Origin: an uncultured Intestinimonas sp.
GTDB taxonomy: Bacteria > Bacillota_A > Clostridia > Oscillospirales > Oscillospiraceae
Reading direction: 5' to 3'
NCBI GenBank assembly: GCA_958435885.1
Contig: CAUBHZ010000004.1
Span: 1-19,580, forward strand
Length of the DNA stretch: 19,580 nt
Made by a program: the position numbers and the translations under genes. The notes below the pieces were generated by a model. It did not search any database. It was not told where the DNA came from and saw nothing but the letters and a program-made list of their open reading frames with translations. Below are positions 1-7,756 of this stretch, in pieces. Numbering within the stretch: position 1 is the stretch's first letter; every line of letters begins with the position of its first letter.

Positions 1-556
1 TGATGACCAGCACCACGCCGTAGGGCACCAGCTCCAGAAAACCGATGCGGTCCAGCAGCTCCAGGAAGTGGCCGGAATAGGTCCGCTTGTTGAAATGCCG
101 CTTTTTCTCCGTGTTCCGCTTGGAGAGCCGGGCGGAGAAATAGAGGATGACGCCCAGCTTGGCGGCCTCGGAGGGCTGCCACCGGGGCAGCGGGCCGATG
201 GCCCTGATCCAGCGGTTGGCGCCGCCGCCGCTGGCGCCGATGCCGGGGATCTTCACCATGACGAGCAGGATGATGGAGCCCACCAGGGCGAAGACAGAGA
301 GCCACCGCAGGGTCTGGTAGTTGATCTTGCTCATGAAGTACATGATGACCACGCCGCCGATGGCGAAGAGACCCTGGCGCATAAAGTAGTAGGTGGGATC
401 ATCCATGTTGTAGAGGGCGTCGGCGTAGGAGGCCGAGAACATCATGATGACGCCGATGGCGGTGAGCAGCAGCACCAGCATGAGAAAGGGCAGGTCCAGT
501 GGTCCCCGTGCCAGCTGTTCCTCCACGGTGAGGTCGCGTTTGAGTTTTCGGGCCAT
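1..556 (-). CDS. ftsW: FtsW/RodA/SpoVE-family (SEDS) peptidoglycan glycosyltransferase, N-terminal part
   Basis: This is the first 185 residues of a polytopic membrane protein that runs off the left edge of the window. The start is ATG at 556, preceded by a good ribosome binding site (AGGAG, 7-8 nt upstream), 34 nt after the mraY stop. Hydrophobic segments are visible at about residues 24-45, 68-83 and 92-108. The stretch NRWI followed by QPSEAAK (about residues 120-140) matches the conserved SEDS loop (xRWI...QPSE..K) of FtsW, RodA and SpoVE. Proteins of this family polymerise lipid II into glycan strands, usually paired with a class B PBP such as the one encoded upstream here. Position in the dcw cluster favours the divisome enzyme FtsW or its sporulation paralogue SpoVE over RodA. 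With only the N-terminus visible I cannot separate these two. Confidence 0.88.
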   Translation of the reverse strand, partial: MARKLKRDLTVEEQLARGPLDLPFLMLVLLLTAIGVIMMFSASYADALYNMDDPTYYFMRQGLFAIGGVVIMYFMSKINYQTLRWLSVFALVGSIILLVMVKIPGIGASGGGANRWIRAIGPLPRWQPSEAAKLGVILYFSARLSKRNTEKKRHFNKRTYSGHFLELLDRIGFLELVPYGVVLVI

Positions 557-590
557 GGGATCTCCTGCCTTTCAGGGAAAATAGAGGGTT

Positions 591-1598
591 TTAGAAGAGG
601 TGGGCGTCCAGGAAAGCGGCGTACCGGTCGGCCACGCCGGCAAAGGCCAGGGCGCAGAAAATGAGGGACACCAGGGCGAAGACGGCCACCACCTTCTTCT
701 CGCTCCATCCGCACATCTCGAAGTGGTGGTGGAGAGGAGCCATCTTGAAGATGCGCTTGCCGTGGGTGACCTTGAAGTAGGTGACCTGGATGATGTCGGA
801 GAGGGTCTCAGCGATGTAGACGATGCCCACCAGGATGAGGACCAGGGGCATGTCGAAGGCAAAGGCCAGGCCGCACACGGCGCCGCCCAGGAAGAGGGAG
901 CCGGTGTCGCCCATAAAGACCTTGGCGGGATAGTGATTGTAGATGAGGAAGGCACACAGGCCGCCGAAGAGGGCGCCGCCAAAGACGCCCAGGTCGGCCA
1001 CGCCCCAGTACCAGGCCACGGCGGAGAAGAAGGCGGCCACGGGCAGGGTGACACTGGAGCTCAGGCCGTCCACACCGTCGGTGATGTTGACGGCGTTGAC
1101 GGTGCCCACCATGACGAAGGCGGCGAAGACCATGTAGACCACCCAGGGCAGCTCAATGGTGACCTGGAGGAAGGGAATATAGAGGTGGGGCGCCAGGTAG
1201 CCGAAGTACCGCAGCAGGGCGGTGAAGGCGATGGCGGCGGCCAGCTGGAGGAGGAACTTGGGGCCGGCGGTGAGGCCGGTGTTCTCCCGCTTCTTGACCT
1301 TCTCATAGTCGTCCAGGTAGCCGATGACGCCGAAGACCAGGGCGAAGCAGAAGACGAAGAGGGCCCGGAAGTCCCCCCGGAGCAGGTCGGACCAGCCGAT
1401 GAGCACGATGGTGACCAGAATACCGAAGATGAACATGAGGCCGCCCATGGTGGGGGTGCCCTGCTTGGACATGTGCCAGGTGGGGCCGTCCTCCTTGATG
1501 GACTGGCCGGCCTTCATCCGGCGCAGCACGGGAATGAGGAGCTTGCCGGCCACGGCCGACAGCACAAAGGAACAGAGCGCGGCGATCAGAATTCTCAT
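591..1598 (-). CDS. mraY: Phospho-N-acetylmuramoyl-pentapeptide-transferase (MraY)
   Basis: MraY is the integral membrane enzyme that transfers phospho-MurNAc-pentapeptide from UDP to undecaprenyl phosphate, giving lipid I. The protein is 335 residues, about the family's usual length. Visible signatures are LDDY (95-98), NAVNITDGVDGL (168-179, with catalytic/Mg-binding aspartates), FMGDTGSL (228-235) and the PLHHHFE motif (288-294). About ten hydrophobic helices alternate with these loops. The open frame extends 30 codons upstream of this start, but ATG at 1598 carries an AGGAGG ribosome binding site 7 nt ahead and gives the normal MraY N-terminus. The extension would also cross an apparent promoter. 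The murE gene ends 96 nt upstream, an unusually wide gap in this cluster, and ftsW follows directly, with no murD between them. Confidence 0.97.
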   Translation of the reverse strand: MRILIAALCSFVLSAVAGKLLIPVLRRMKAGQSIKEDGPTWHMSKQGTPTMGGLMFIFGILVTIVLIGWSDLLRGDFRALFVFCFALVFGVIGYLDDYEKVKKRENTGLTAGPKFLLQLAAAIAFTALLRYFGYLAPHLYIPFLQVTIELPWVVYMVFAAFVMVGTVNAVNITDGVDGLSSSVTLPVAAFFSAVAWYWGVADLGVFGGALFGGLCAFLIYNHYPAKVFMGDTGSLFLGGAVCGLAFAFDMPLVLILVGIVYIAETLSDIIQVTYFKVTHGKRIFKMAPLHHHFEMCGWSEKKVVAVFALVSLIFCALAFAGVADRYAAFLDAHLF

Positions 1599-1625
1599 AT
1601 TTTCAACCTCCTGGGGAAAGTCCCG

Positions 1626-1661
1626 AAAGGGGATTATATCACGGCCCACGGGAAACCACAA
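1626..1661 (-). promoter_or_regulatory. Predicted internal sigma-A promoter (extended -10) in front of mraY
   Basis: In the murE-mraY gap the minus strand reads TTGTGG (1661-1656), a 17-nt spacer, then TATAAT (1638-1633). The -10 is a perfect consensus hexamer and is preceded by TG one base away (TGATATAAT), the extended -10 form that tolerates a weak -35. The predicted transcription start is about 1626, leaving a leader of roughly 28 nt that includes the mraY ribosome binding site. This would let mraY-ftsW be transcribed apart from the mraZ promoter. It is seen in sequence only; activity is inferred. Confidence 0.65.
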
Positions 1662-1694
1662 TCGGAGAAATCCACAGATTGCGGACATGGGCCC

Positions 1695-3158
1695 TCATTT
1701 TTTCCCGCGCGGCGTCCGCCGGGCGAAGTGAGCGGCCACCACTTCCCGCTCATCCAGGTGGCGGCGCTCCTCCCCTACCTCCTGGTAGGTCTCGTGGCCT
1801 TTCCCCGCCAGCACCACCACGTCGCCGGTGGCGGCCAGGTCCAGGACCTGGTGGATGGCCTCCACCCGGTGGGGCTCCACCACCACGGGGGTGGCCGTCC
1901 CCTCCATGCCCCGGAGGATGTCGCCGATGATGGACTCCGGGTCCTCGGTACGGGGATTGTCGGAGGTCACCACCACCAGGTCGGCCAGGTCCGCCGCGAT
2001 GGCCCCCATCACCGGCCGCTTGGTCCGGTCCCGGTCACCGCCGCAGCCGAAGAGGCAGAGCACCCGCCGGTCGGTGAGGTCCCGGACGGTGGTGAGGATG
2101 TTCTCCAGGGCGTCGGGGGTGTGGGCGTAGTCGATGATGACGGTGTAGGCCGCCGGTACCGGCACCACCTCCACCCTGCCCTTGACCCCCGGGGCCGACC
2201 GGAGGGCGGTGACGATCGCCTCCATGCCGATGCCCAGGTTCAGGGCGCAGGCGATGACGCCCAGGGCGTTGTAGATGGAAAAGCCGCCGGGGATGGGCAG
2301 AAAGATCCGGCCGATGGTATTTTTGGCCACCGCCTCAAACTCCACATGGCTGGGATAGAGGTGCAGGTCCTTGGCCACCAGGTCGGCCCTGTCCTTCCGC
2401 TCGGAGTAGGTGAAGACGGGGCAGGGCACATGTCCGGCGTACCATCTCCCCGCCTCGTCGTCCAGGTTGAGGACGGCCAGGTCGGTCTGGCCGAAGAGCA
2501 GGCCCTTGGCCGCCCGGTAGGCCTCCATGGTGCCGTGGTAGTCCAGGTGATCCTCGGTGAGGTTGGTGAAGATCCCGGCGGCGAAACGGATACCGAAGGT
2601 CCGCCGCTGGTCCAGGGCGATGGAGGAGGCCTCCATCACCACATGGGTGCAGCCGGCGCCCACCATGGCCCGGAGGAGAGCCTGGAGCTCATAGGACTCC
2701 GGGGTGGTGCGGCTGGCGGGGACCACCCGGTCCCCGATCAGGTTCTGGTTGGTGCCGATGAGGCCCACCTTGGCCCCCAGGGCGCTCTCCAGCACCGCCT
2801 TCATAAGGTAGGTGGTGGTGGTCTTGCCGTTGGTGCCCGTGACGGCCACGCAGGTGAGCTTTTCCGCCGGGCGGCCGAACCAGTTGGCGGAGATCAGGGC
2901 CAGGGCGGCCCGGGGGTCCTCCGCCACCAGCCAGGGACCGGGGAAGCCCGGGGCACAGCGGCAGAGAACTGCCGCCGCCCCTTTTTCCAGGGCCTCAGCG
3001 ATAAAATCCTGGCCGTCGGCCTTGTAGCCCGGCAGGGCCGCGAAGAGGTTCCCCGGTGCTATGGTGCGGGTATCGTAGCTGATGCCGGTGATCTCCGTGT
3101 CATCTTTCCACGTCCCGCCCGCCAGGGGCACTCCCTTCAGCAGCTCCTCCAGTCGCAT
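1695..3158 (-). CDS. murE: UDP-N-acetylmuramoyl-tripeptide synthetase, meso-diaminopimelate type (MurE)
   Basis: This cytoplasmic Mur ligase adds the third amino acid to UDP-MurNAc-L-Ala-D-Glu, using ATP. The 487-residue length is normal. The nucleotide-binding loop GTNGKTTT lies at 108-115, the putative carbamylated lysine is K218 (YRAAKGLLF), and the C-terminal domain shows YAHTPDALENIL near 344-355 and GCGGDRDRTKRPVM near 371-384. The DNPR motif at 400-403 is the signature of enzymes that select meso-diaminopimelate rather than lysine, so this organism probably has A1-gamma-type DAP peptidoglycan. ATG at 3158 has a GGGAGG ribosome binding site, and the PBP gene ends only 16 nt upstream. 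murF, often next in line, is absent. Confidence 0.97.
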   Translation of the reverse strand: MRLEELLKGVPLAGGTWKDDTEITGISYDTRTIAPGNLFAALPGYKADGQDFIAEALEKGAAAVLCRCAPGFPGPWLVAEDPRAALALISANWFGRPAEKLTCVAVTGTNGKTTTTYLMKAVLESALGAKVGLIGTNQNLIGDRVVPASRTTPESYELQALLRAMVGAGCTHVVMEASSIALDQRRTFGIRFAAGIFTNLTEDHLDYHGTMEAYRAAKGLLFGQTDLAVLNLDDEAGRWYAGHVPCPVFTYSERKDRADLVAKDLHLYPSHVEFEAVAKNTIGRIFLPIPGGFSIYNALGVIACALNLGIGMEAIVTALRSAPGVKGRVEVVPVPAAYTVIIDYAHTPDALENILTTVRDLTDRRVLCLFGCGGDRDRTKRPVMGAIAADLADLVVVTSDNPRTEDPESIIGDILRGMEGTATPVVVEPHRVEAIHQVLDLAATGDVVVLAGKGHETYQEVGEERRHLDEREVVAAHFARRTPRGKK

Positions 3159-3174
3159 GACGCGCCTCCCTCAC

Positions 3175-5604
3175 TCAATGGATGTTGGAGATGTTTCCGT
3201 TGGCGGCGTAATCCTGCACCGCGGTATCCATGAAGTGTACCTCCACCACGGTACCCGGGTCCACCATGGTACCCGCCGCGATGGACTGTTCGGTGGCGAT
3301 GGTGGTGTCGGAGAAATCGGTGACGCCCACGGGGCGCATGTAGAGGCCCAGCTTCTCCAGGGCCTGCTCCGCCGCCGACGCCGTCATGCGGGTGAGGTCG
3401 GGGACGGAGACCTGCTCGGTGGGCTTTTCGGCCCCCAGGTACAGGACCACCTCGCTCTTGCCCGGGATGGAGACACCCTGGGCGGGGAGCTGGTCGGTGA
3501 CGGAGGCGCCGTCGCCCACCACCCGGTAGCTCAGACCCTTGGACTGCAGGAGCTTGATGGCGTCGGCCTGGCTCAGGCCCACGGCGTTGGGCACCACCAC
3601 GTCGGCATAGGAGCTGTCGCTGTAGACCTTCTCCACACCCAGGTAGTCCAGGATGTCGGCGATGAGGGGACCGGCGGACAGGGCGCCCATGTTGCCGCCG
3701 CTGATGTAGAAGCCGTGGGAGGTATAGTCGCTGCCCGGCACCACGGGGGTGGGGCTGTCGAAGGCGATGAGGACCACGATCTGTGGGTCGTCGGCGGGAG
3801 CCACGCCCAGGAAGGAGACGATGAGGTCGCCGGTGTTCTCGTCCCGCTTCTCGGAGGTGCCCGTCTTGCCGCCGATGCGGTAGCCCTCCACGTTGGCGTT
3901 CTTGCCGGTGCCGCCGTTGACCACGCCGTAGAGCATATCCCGGACCATGGCGGAGGTGGACTCGCTGATGACCTGCCGGACCTCGGTGGGCTGGGTCTGC
4001 TCCACCACGGTGCCCTCCTGGTCGGTGAGGGCCTGCACCACATAGGGCTGCATCAGGTGTCCGCCGTTGACGGCCGCGCTGGCGGCGGTGACCAGCTGGA
4101 TGGGGGTGAGGCGGAAGGTCTGGCCGAAGGAGGCGGTGGCCAGGGAGGTCTCGCCGTAGATGCCGGTGAAGTAGTCCTGGGTCCACACCAGATTGGTGTT
4201 GTCGGCCTCGCCCTGGATGTCGATGCCCGTCTTGCCGATGACACCGAAGTCCAGCATATACTGGTAAAACTTCTCCGCTCCCAGGGCCTGCCCGATCTCG
4301 ATGAAGGCGGGGTTGCAGGAGTTGGCCACCGCCTGGGCCAGGGTCTGGTCTCCGTGGCCCTCGTGCTTGGAACAGCTGATGGTCCAGTCGGCCACCTTCT
4401 TGTAGCCGGGGCAGTAGAAGTGGGAGTTCTGGTTGACCACACCCTCCTCCAGGGCGGCGGCCAGCACCATGATCTTGAAGGTGGAACCGGGCTCATAGGT
4501 GTCGGTGACCGCCCGGTTGGTCCACTGGGTGTACTGTGCCTCCTGAAGGGCCTCGGCATAGGCGTCCTCACTGGCAGAGGGGTCGTTTTGGACTTTTTCC
4601 AGATAGGCCGCCAGAACGGGGTCGGTAACGCTCCGGGGCTGGTTGAGGTCGTAGTTGGGAGAGGAGGCCATGGCCAGGATGGCTCCCGTCTTGGGATTCA
4701 TGACGATGCAGAAGCCGCCGTTGCGCACCTCGTAGGAGCTGATTCCGTCGGAGAGGGCCTTTTCGCAGTAGCTCTGGATGGTGGCATCGATGGTGAGCTG
4801 GACGTTGAGGCCGGGCTGGGCGTCCACATAGCTCTCATAGCTGGAGAGCATCTCGGTGCCGTCGTTCTTCTTGGCGGTGACCACCCGGCCCGGCTCGCCG
4901 GCCAGTTCATCCTCGTACTTGGCCTCAATGCCGTAGGCGCCCCGGTTGCTGTCGTTGACATTGACCCAGCCGATGACCTGGGCGGCCAGGGAGCTGTAGG
5001 GGTAGACCCGCTTGGTGTCGGGCAGGAGGTAGACTCCGGGATAGAGGCCGTTCTCCTCCTGGAAGGTGCGCACAGCGGTGGAGACACTGTCATCCACCCG
5101 CCACTGGAGTACCTCATACTGGGAGGCGGTGTTCTCCATGCGCTTGAGGATGGTGTCGGTCTCCATCCCCAGGATCTCCGCCAGCCCCTCGGCCACGAAT
5201 TCCTGGTACCGGCCGGCCATGGCGGCACTCTCGGCGTCGGTGAGCTCGCTGCCCTTGGCGGCCTTCTTCTCCCCCGACTCGGCCTTGGTCTCCTCCGCCG
5301 CCAGAATGTCCTTGGGGGAGATGACCACGTTGTAGACGTCGGTGGACACCGCCAGGATGTTGCCCTGGGAGTCGTAGATGGTGCCTCTGGGGGCGGTGAC
5401 CAGCATGTCTCTGGTCTGCTGGCTGATGGCCTTCTCCTGGTAGAAGCGGTAGTCCACGATCTGGATCTGCCACAGCTTCCACAGCAGGGGGACAAAGGCC
5501 AGCACCCCGAACACCGCCATCAGAAAGATGGTGCGCCCCAGGATGGTGCGGTTCTGACGGCGGTCGGCGCCGCCTGTGCTGTTCTTGCGCTCTTTCTGTG
5601 CCAT
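3175..5604 (-). CDS. Class B penicillin-binding protein (SpoVD/PbpB-like transpeptidase) with two PASTA domains
   Basis: This 809-residue protein crosslinks peptidoglycan outside the membrane, presumably with the SEDS glycosyltransferase encoded downstream. It has a short basic cytoplasmic tail (1-20), one membrane anchor (about 25-48), the class B dimerisation domain beginning near the RGTIYD motif (73-78), and a transpeptidase domain. The three catalytic motifs are intact: STFK (374-377), SCN (429-431) and KTGT (580-583). Two PASTA repeats follow at about 667-726 and 732-792. One PASTA is typical of SpoVD and two of division enzymes such as PbpB/PBP2x, so the name is left open. A charged, alanine-rich stretch at about 101-130 looks like a lineage-specific insertion in the pedestal. 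The ATG start has AAAGGAG 8 nt ahead. A 110-nt gap with a perfect hairpin separates it from the ftsL-like gene. Confidence 0.95.
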   Translation of the reverse strand: MAQKERKNSTGGADRRQNRTILGRTIFLMAVFGVLAFVPLLWKLWQIQIVDYRFYQEKAISQQTRDMLVTAPRGTIYDSQGNILAVSTDVYNVVISPKDILAAEETKAESGEKKAAKGSELTDAESAAMAGRYQEFVAEGLAEILGMETDTILKRMENTASQYEVLQWRVDDSVSTAVRTFQEENGLYPGVYLLPDTKRVYPYSSLAAQVIGWVNVNDSNRGAYGIEAKYEDELAGEPGRVVTAKKNDGTEMLSSYESYVDAQPGLNVQLTIDATIQSYCEKALSDGISSYEVRNGGFCIVMNPKTGAILAMASSPNYDLNQPRSVTDPVLAAYLEKVQNDPSASEDAYAEALQEAQYTQWTNRAVTDTYEPGSTFKIMVLAAALEEGVVNQNSHFYCPGYKKVADWTISCSKHEGHGDQTLAQAVANSCNPAFIEIGQALGAEKFYQYMLDFGVIGKTGIDIQGEADNTNLVWTQDYFTGIYGETSLATASFGQTFRLTPIQLVTAASAAVNGGHLMQPYVVQALTDQEGTVVEQTQPTEVRQVISESTSAMVRDMLYGVVNGGTGKNANVEGYRIGGKTGTSEKRDENTGDLIVSFLGVAPADDPQIVVLIAFDSPTPVVPGSDYTSHGFYISGGNMGALSAGPLIADILDYLGVEKVYSDSSYADVVVPNAVGLSQADAIKLLQSKGLSYRVVGDGASVTDQLPAQGVSIPGKSEVVLYLGAEKPTEQVSVPDLTRMTASAAEQALEKLGLYMRPVGVTDFSDTTIATEQSIAAGTMVDPGTVVEVHFMDTAVQDYAANGNISNIH

Positions 5605-5634
5605 GCTGGTCTCCTTTTGCTCCGGATGATGAAC

Positions 5635-5670
5635 AAGGGCGTAAGAAAAGCTCTGTTTTCTTACGCCCTT
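5635..5670 (-). repeat. Perfect 15-bp inverted repeat (hairpin) inside the dcw operon, between ftsL and the PBP gene
   Basis: The arms are 5635-5649 and 5656-5670, perfectly complementary over 15 bp, with a 6-nt loop (GCTCTG on the plus strand). The outer half of the stem is GC-rich (GGGCG) and the inner half is AT-rich (TAAGAAAA). On the transcribed strand the stem is followed by TTGTTCATCATCC, not by a run of U, so it is not a canonical intrinsic terminator. It could be an attenuator, an mRNA processing or stability element, or a small dispersed palindrome. The structure is certain from sequence; the function is unknown. Confidence 0.85.
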
Positions 5671-5714
5671 TCGTTCTCTCTATGGCCCGCTTCTCTCCCA
5701 CTGTATGCGTGGGC

Positions 5715-6272
5715 TCAGCGGAAATATGACAGTGCGCTGTCGATCATCCCCTGCACCGTGGCCAGGAAGCCCGCGCCTGTGCTCTCCTGGTCGTAGTGGA
5801 CCACACTGTCGGGTTCGGAGAGATCCAGGGTATAGATCTGCCCTGCCGCCGGCTTGACCATGCTCCCGTCGGCGGTCACCTTTTCCTCGATGGTGCTGGG
5901 GTCAAAGGCCAGCTCGTACTGGGCCATGAGCTTGGCCTCCTCGCTCTGCAGGCTGGAGAGCTGGCTCCGCAGGGAGACCACCTCATCGCTGACCATGGTG
6001 AGCTTCACGGTGCTCAGCATGAGCAGCACGGCGAAGACGCCCACCGCCAGAAAGCCCACCACCGCGAAAATGGAGATCTGCCCCGCCTCCCGGACCCGGA
6101 CCTTGGGCCGGGTGAGGGCCCGCTCTCTGGGCCGGACCTTGGGCTGGGGGCGGAGGACCTCCGACCCGCCCCGCTCCAGAGGACGGGCGGCGGGCTGGGC
6201 ATAGGCCAGGTTTCCATAGGTACCGCGGGGTTGGGCGTATCTGCTTTTTCTCCTGGCCGTAGCACTCGCCAT
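5715..6272 (-). CDS. ftsL: FtsL-like single-pass cell-division protein
   Basis: The product is 185 residues with a long basic, proline- and arginine-rich cytoplasmic part (1-65), one transmembrane helix (about 67-88), and a short heptad-like extracellular coiled coil (about 89-120) rich in L, S, Q and E. This topology plus the position between rsmH and the PBP gene is the hallmark of FtsL, which joins DivIC/FtsB and activates the septal synthase. FtsL sequences diverge strongly, so identification rests on topology and synteny. I chose ATG at 6272 because GGAG lies 8 nt ahead; an in-frame GTG three codons upstream overlaps that site and is less likely. The N-terminal tail is longer than in most FtsL proteins. 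The gap to rsmH is 54 nt. Confidence 0.8.
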   Translation of the reverse strand: MASATARRKSRYAQPRGTYGNLAYAQPAARPLERGGSEVLRPQPKVRPRERALTRPKVRVREAGQISIFAVVGFLAVGVFAVLLMLSTVKLTMVSDEVVSLRSQLSSLQSEEAKLMAQYELAFDPSTIEEKVTADGSMVKPAAGQIYTLDLSEPDSVVHYDQESTGAGFLATVQGMIDSALSYFR

Positions 6273-6326
6273 GCAGGTCACTCCAATCTCTTTCGTGTGG
6301 GGGCGCTCCCGCCGGGGGACGCCGCC

Positions 6327-7259
6327 CTATCGTTTCTCCGCCACCCGCAGCTTGGCGCTGCGGGCACGGGGGTTTTCCTCAATCTCTTTCGCTGTGGGCA
6401 GTATGGGCTTCCGGGGCGTCAGCGTGATCTGGGGCTTCTTGCCGCATACGCACACCGGGAAGTCCGGGGGACAGGTACAGCCCTTGGCAAACTCCGCCAG
6501 GGCGTTTTTCACGATGCGGTCCTCCAGGGAGTGGAAGGAGATGACGCACAGCCGTCCTCCCGGAGAGAGCCGGGGCACCGCCGCCCGGAGCATCCGGTCC
6601 ACAGAGGCCAGCTCGTCGTTGACGGCGATGCGGATGGCCTGAAAGCTCCGCTTGGCTGGGTGCTGCTTCTCCCGCAGGGCCTGGGCCGGCATGGCGCCGC
6701 GGATCACATCCACCAACTCCAGGGTGGTGCCGATGGGCGCCTGCTCCCGCCGGCGCACGATGGCGGCGGCGATCTGGGGGGCATACCGTTCCTCGCCGTA
6801 CTGCCACAGGATCCGTCTTAACTCCTCCTGGGACCACTCGTTCACCACCGTGTGGGCGGTGAGGGCCTCGGACCGGTCCATCCGCATGTCCAGCGGCGCA
6901 TCGTGCATGTAGGAAAAGCCCCGCTCCGGATCGTCCAGCTGGGGAGAGGACACGCCCAGATCAAAGAGCATGCCGTCCACCCCGGAGATCCCCCGTTCAT
7001 CCAGCAGCCGGGCCAGATCGCCGAAGTTGCCGTGGATGAGGGTCACCTTGTCCAGGTGGCCGGCAAGCCTGTCCTCCGCCGCGTCCAGGGCGGCCTGATC
7101 CCGGTCGATGCAGATGAGCCGGCCGGTGGTGAGGCGGGAGACGATCTCACGGGAGTGGCCGGCCCGGCCCAGGGTCCCGTCCACGTAGGTCCCCTCGGGG
7201 CGGATCTTCAGACCCTCCAGGCACTCCCGCAGGAGCACCGGCTTGTGGATATAGGCCAC
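6327..7259 (-). CDS. rsmH: 16S rRNA (cytosine(1402)-N(4))-methyltransferase RsmH (MraW)
   Basis: RsmH is the S-adenosylmethionine-dependent enzyme that makes N4-methyl-C1402 in the decoding centre of 16S rRNA. The protein is 310 residues, the normal size. It opens with the family N-terminus (HKPVLL, 5-10), then the SAM-binding loop VDGTLGRAGHS (26-36; most homologues have GGG/AGG where RAG stands here), FDLGVSSPQLD near 99-109, and the late conserved block RLCVISFHSLEDRIVK. Translation starts at GTG 7259 with a GGGAGG ribosome binding site. mraZ ends 22 nt upstream, the classic mraZ-rsmH pair at the head of the dcw cluster. Confidence 0.97.
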   Translation of the reverse strand: MAYIHKPVLLRECLEGLKIRPEGTYVDGTLGRAGHSREIVSRLTTGRLICIDRDQAALDAAEDRLAGHLDKVTLIHGNFGDLARLLDERGISGVDGMLFDLGVSSPQLDDPERGFSYMHDAPLDMRMDRSEALTAHTVVNEWSQEELRRILWQYGEERYAPQIAAAIVRRREQAPIGTTLELVDVIRGAMPAQALREKQHPAKRSFQAIRIAVNDELASVDRMLRAAVPRLSPGGRLCVISFHSLEDRIVKNALAEFAKGCTCPPDFPVCVCGKKPQITLTPRKPILPTAKEIEENPRARSAKLRVAEKR

Positions 7260-7281
7260 GGCGGCACGCCTCCCTTCGTCA

Positions 7282-7704
7282 TTACAGCTCCAGGGAATCC
7301 ATGAGCGCCGCCATCTTCTCGGGCGTCATTTCCTCCTCCTCGGCGTTCCAGCGCTCCGCGCTCCAGATCTCCGCCCGGTCGTGGACGCCGATGATGACCA
7401 CGTCCTTCCCCAGGTCGGCGTACGTCCGCAGGCGCTGAGGGATGACGATGCGCCCCTGGCTGTCCGGCACACATTTCACCGCGTTGGCAAACAGGGAGCG
7501 CATGGCTTTGGACTTGCTGATGGGGAGCGACGAAAATTTTTCCGTAAAGCGGTCCCAGCTCTCCTGGGGGTAGATGGCCAGACAGGTGTCCACACCCATG
7601 GCCAGATAGAAGGTCTCGCCCAGCTCCTCCCGGAGCTTGGCGGGGATGAACAGCCGGCCTTTGGCGTCGACACTGTGTTCATAGGTGCCGGTCACGCTGC
7701 CCAA
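7282..7704 (-). CDS. mraZ: Transcriptional regulator MraZ
   Basis: MraZ is a DNA-binding protein of the SpoVT/AbrB fold that represses the promoter of its own dcw operon. The 140 residues contain the two diagnostic half-repeats: DAKGRLFIPAKLRE (about 13-26) and DSQGRIVIPQRLR (about 81-93). Length is normal. The first codon is TTG at 7704, placed 8 nt after GGAGG; an in-frame GTG three codons on (7695) would give an N-terminus closer to the family but lies too far from that site. The upstream region has a strong promoter and four 10-bp-spaced repeats that resemble MraZ boxes, fitting autoregulation. Confidence 0.96.
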   Translation of the reverse strand: MGSVTGTYEHSVDAKGRLFIPAKLREELGETFYLAMGVDTCLAIYPQESWDRFTEKFSSLPISKSKAMRSLFANAVKCVPDSQGRIVIPQRLRTYADLGKDVVIIGVHDRAEIWSAERWNAEEEEMTPEKMAALMDSLEL

Positions 7705-7717
7705 GCCGTCCCCCTCC

Positions 7718-7753
7718 CTCCATTTCGCTCTACTTTACTCCATTTCGCTCCAC
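7718..7753 (-). promoter_or_regulatory. Predicted MraZ operator: four RTRGAG boxes at 10-bp spacing
   Basis: On the minus strand the leader reads GTGGAGCGAA, ATGGAGTAAA, GTAGAGCGAA, ATGGAGGGAG: four consecutive decamers each beginning RTRGAG (boxes at 7753-7748, 7743-7738, 7733-7728 and 7723-7718). MraZ is known to bind short G-rich direct repeats spaced by about one helical turn near its own transcription start. These boxes lie just downstream of the predicted start (about 7757) and end close to the mraZ ribosome binding site. The repeat is seen directly; the binding protein is inferred. Confidence 0.8.
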
Positions 7754-7756
7754 CAG

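Noticed and set aside
600..3233. Long plus-strand open frame (877 codons) opposite mraY and murE
   Set aside because: Its sequence is low-complexity (G, H, E, V rich) with no recognisable motif, and it lies antisense to two unmistakable genes; it is a by-product of GC-rich third codon positions.
3082..5796. Long plus-strand open frame (904 codons) opposite the PBP gene
   Set aside because: It is an antisense shadow with G/V/D/H-rich composition and no domain, while the minus strand encodes an intact PBP.
6278..6326. Imperfect GC-rich inverted repeat in the rsmH-ftsL gap
   Set aside because: The stem needs a bulge and lacks a U-tract; in a GC-rich gap of 54 nt this is easily chance.
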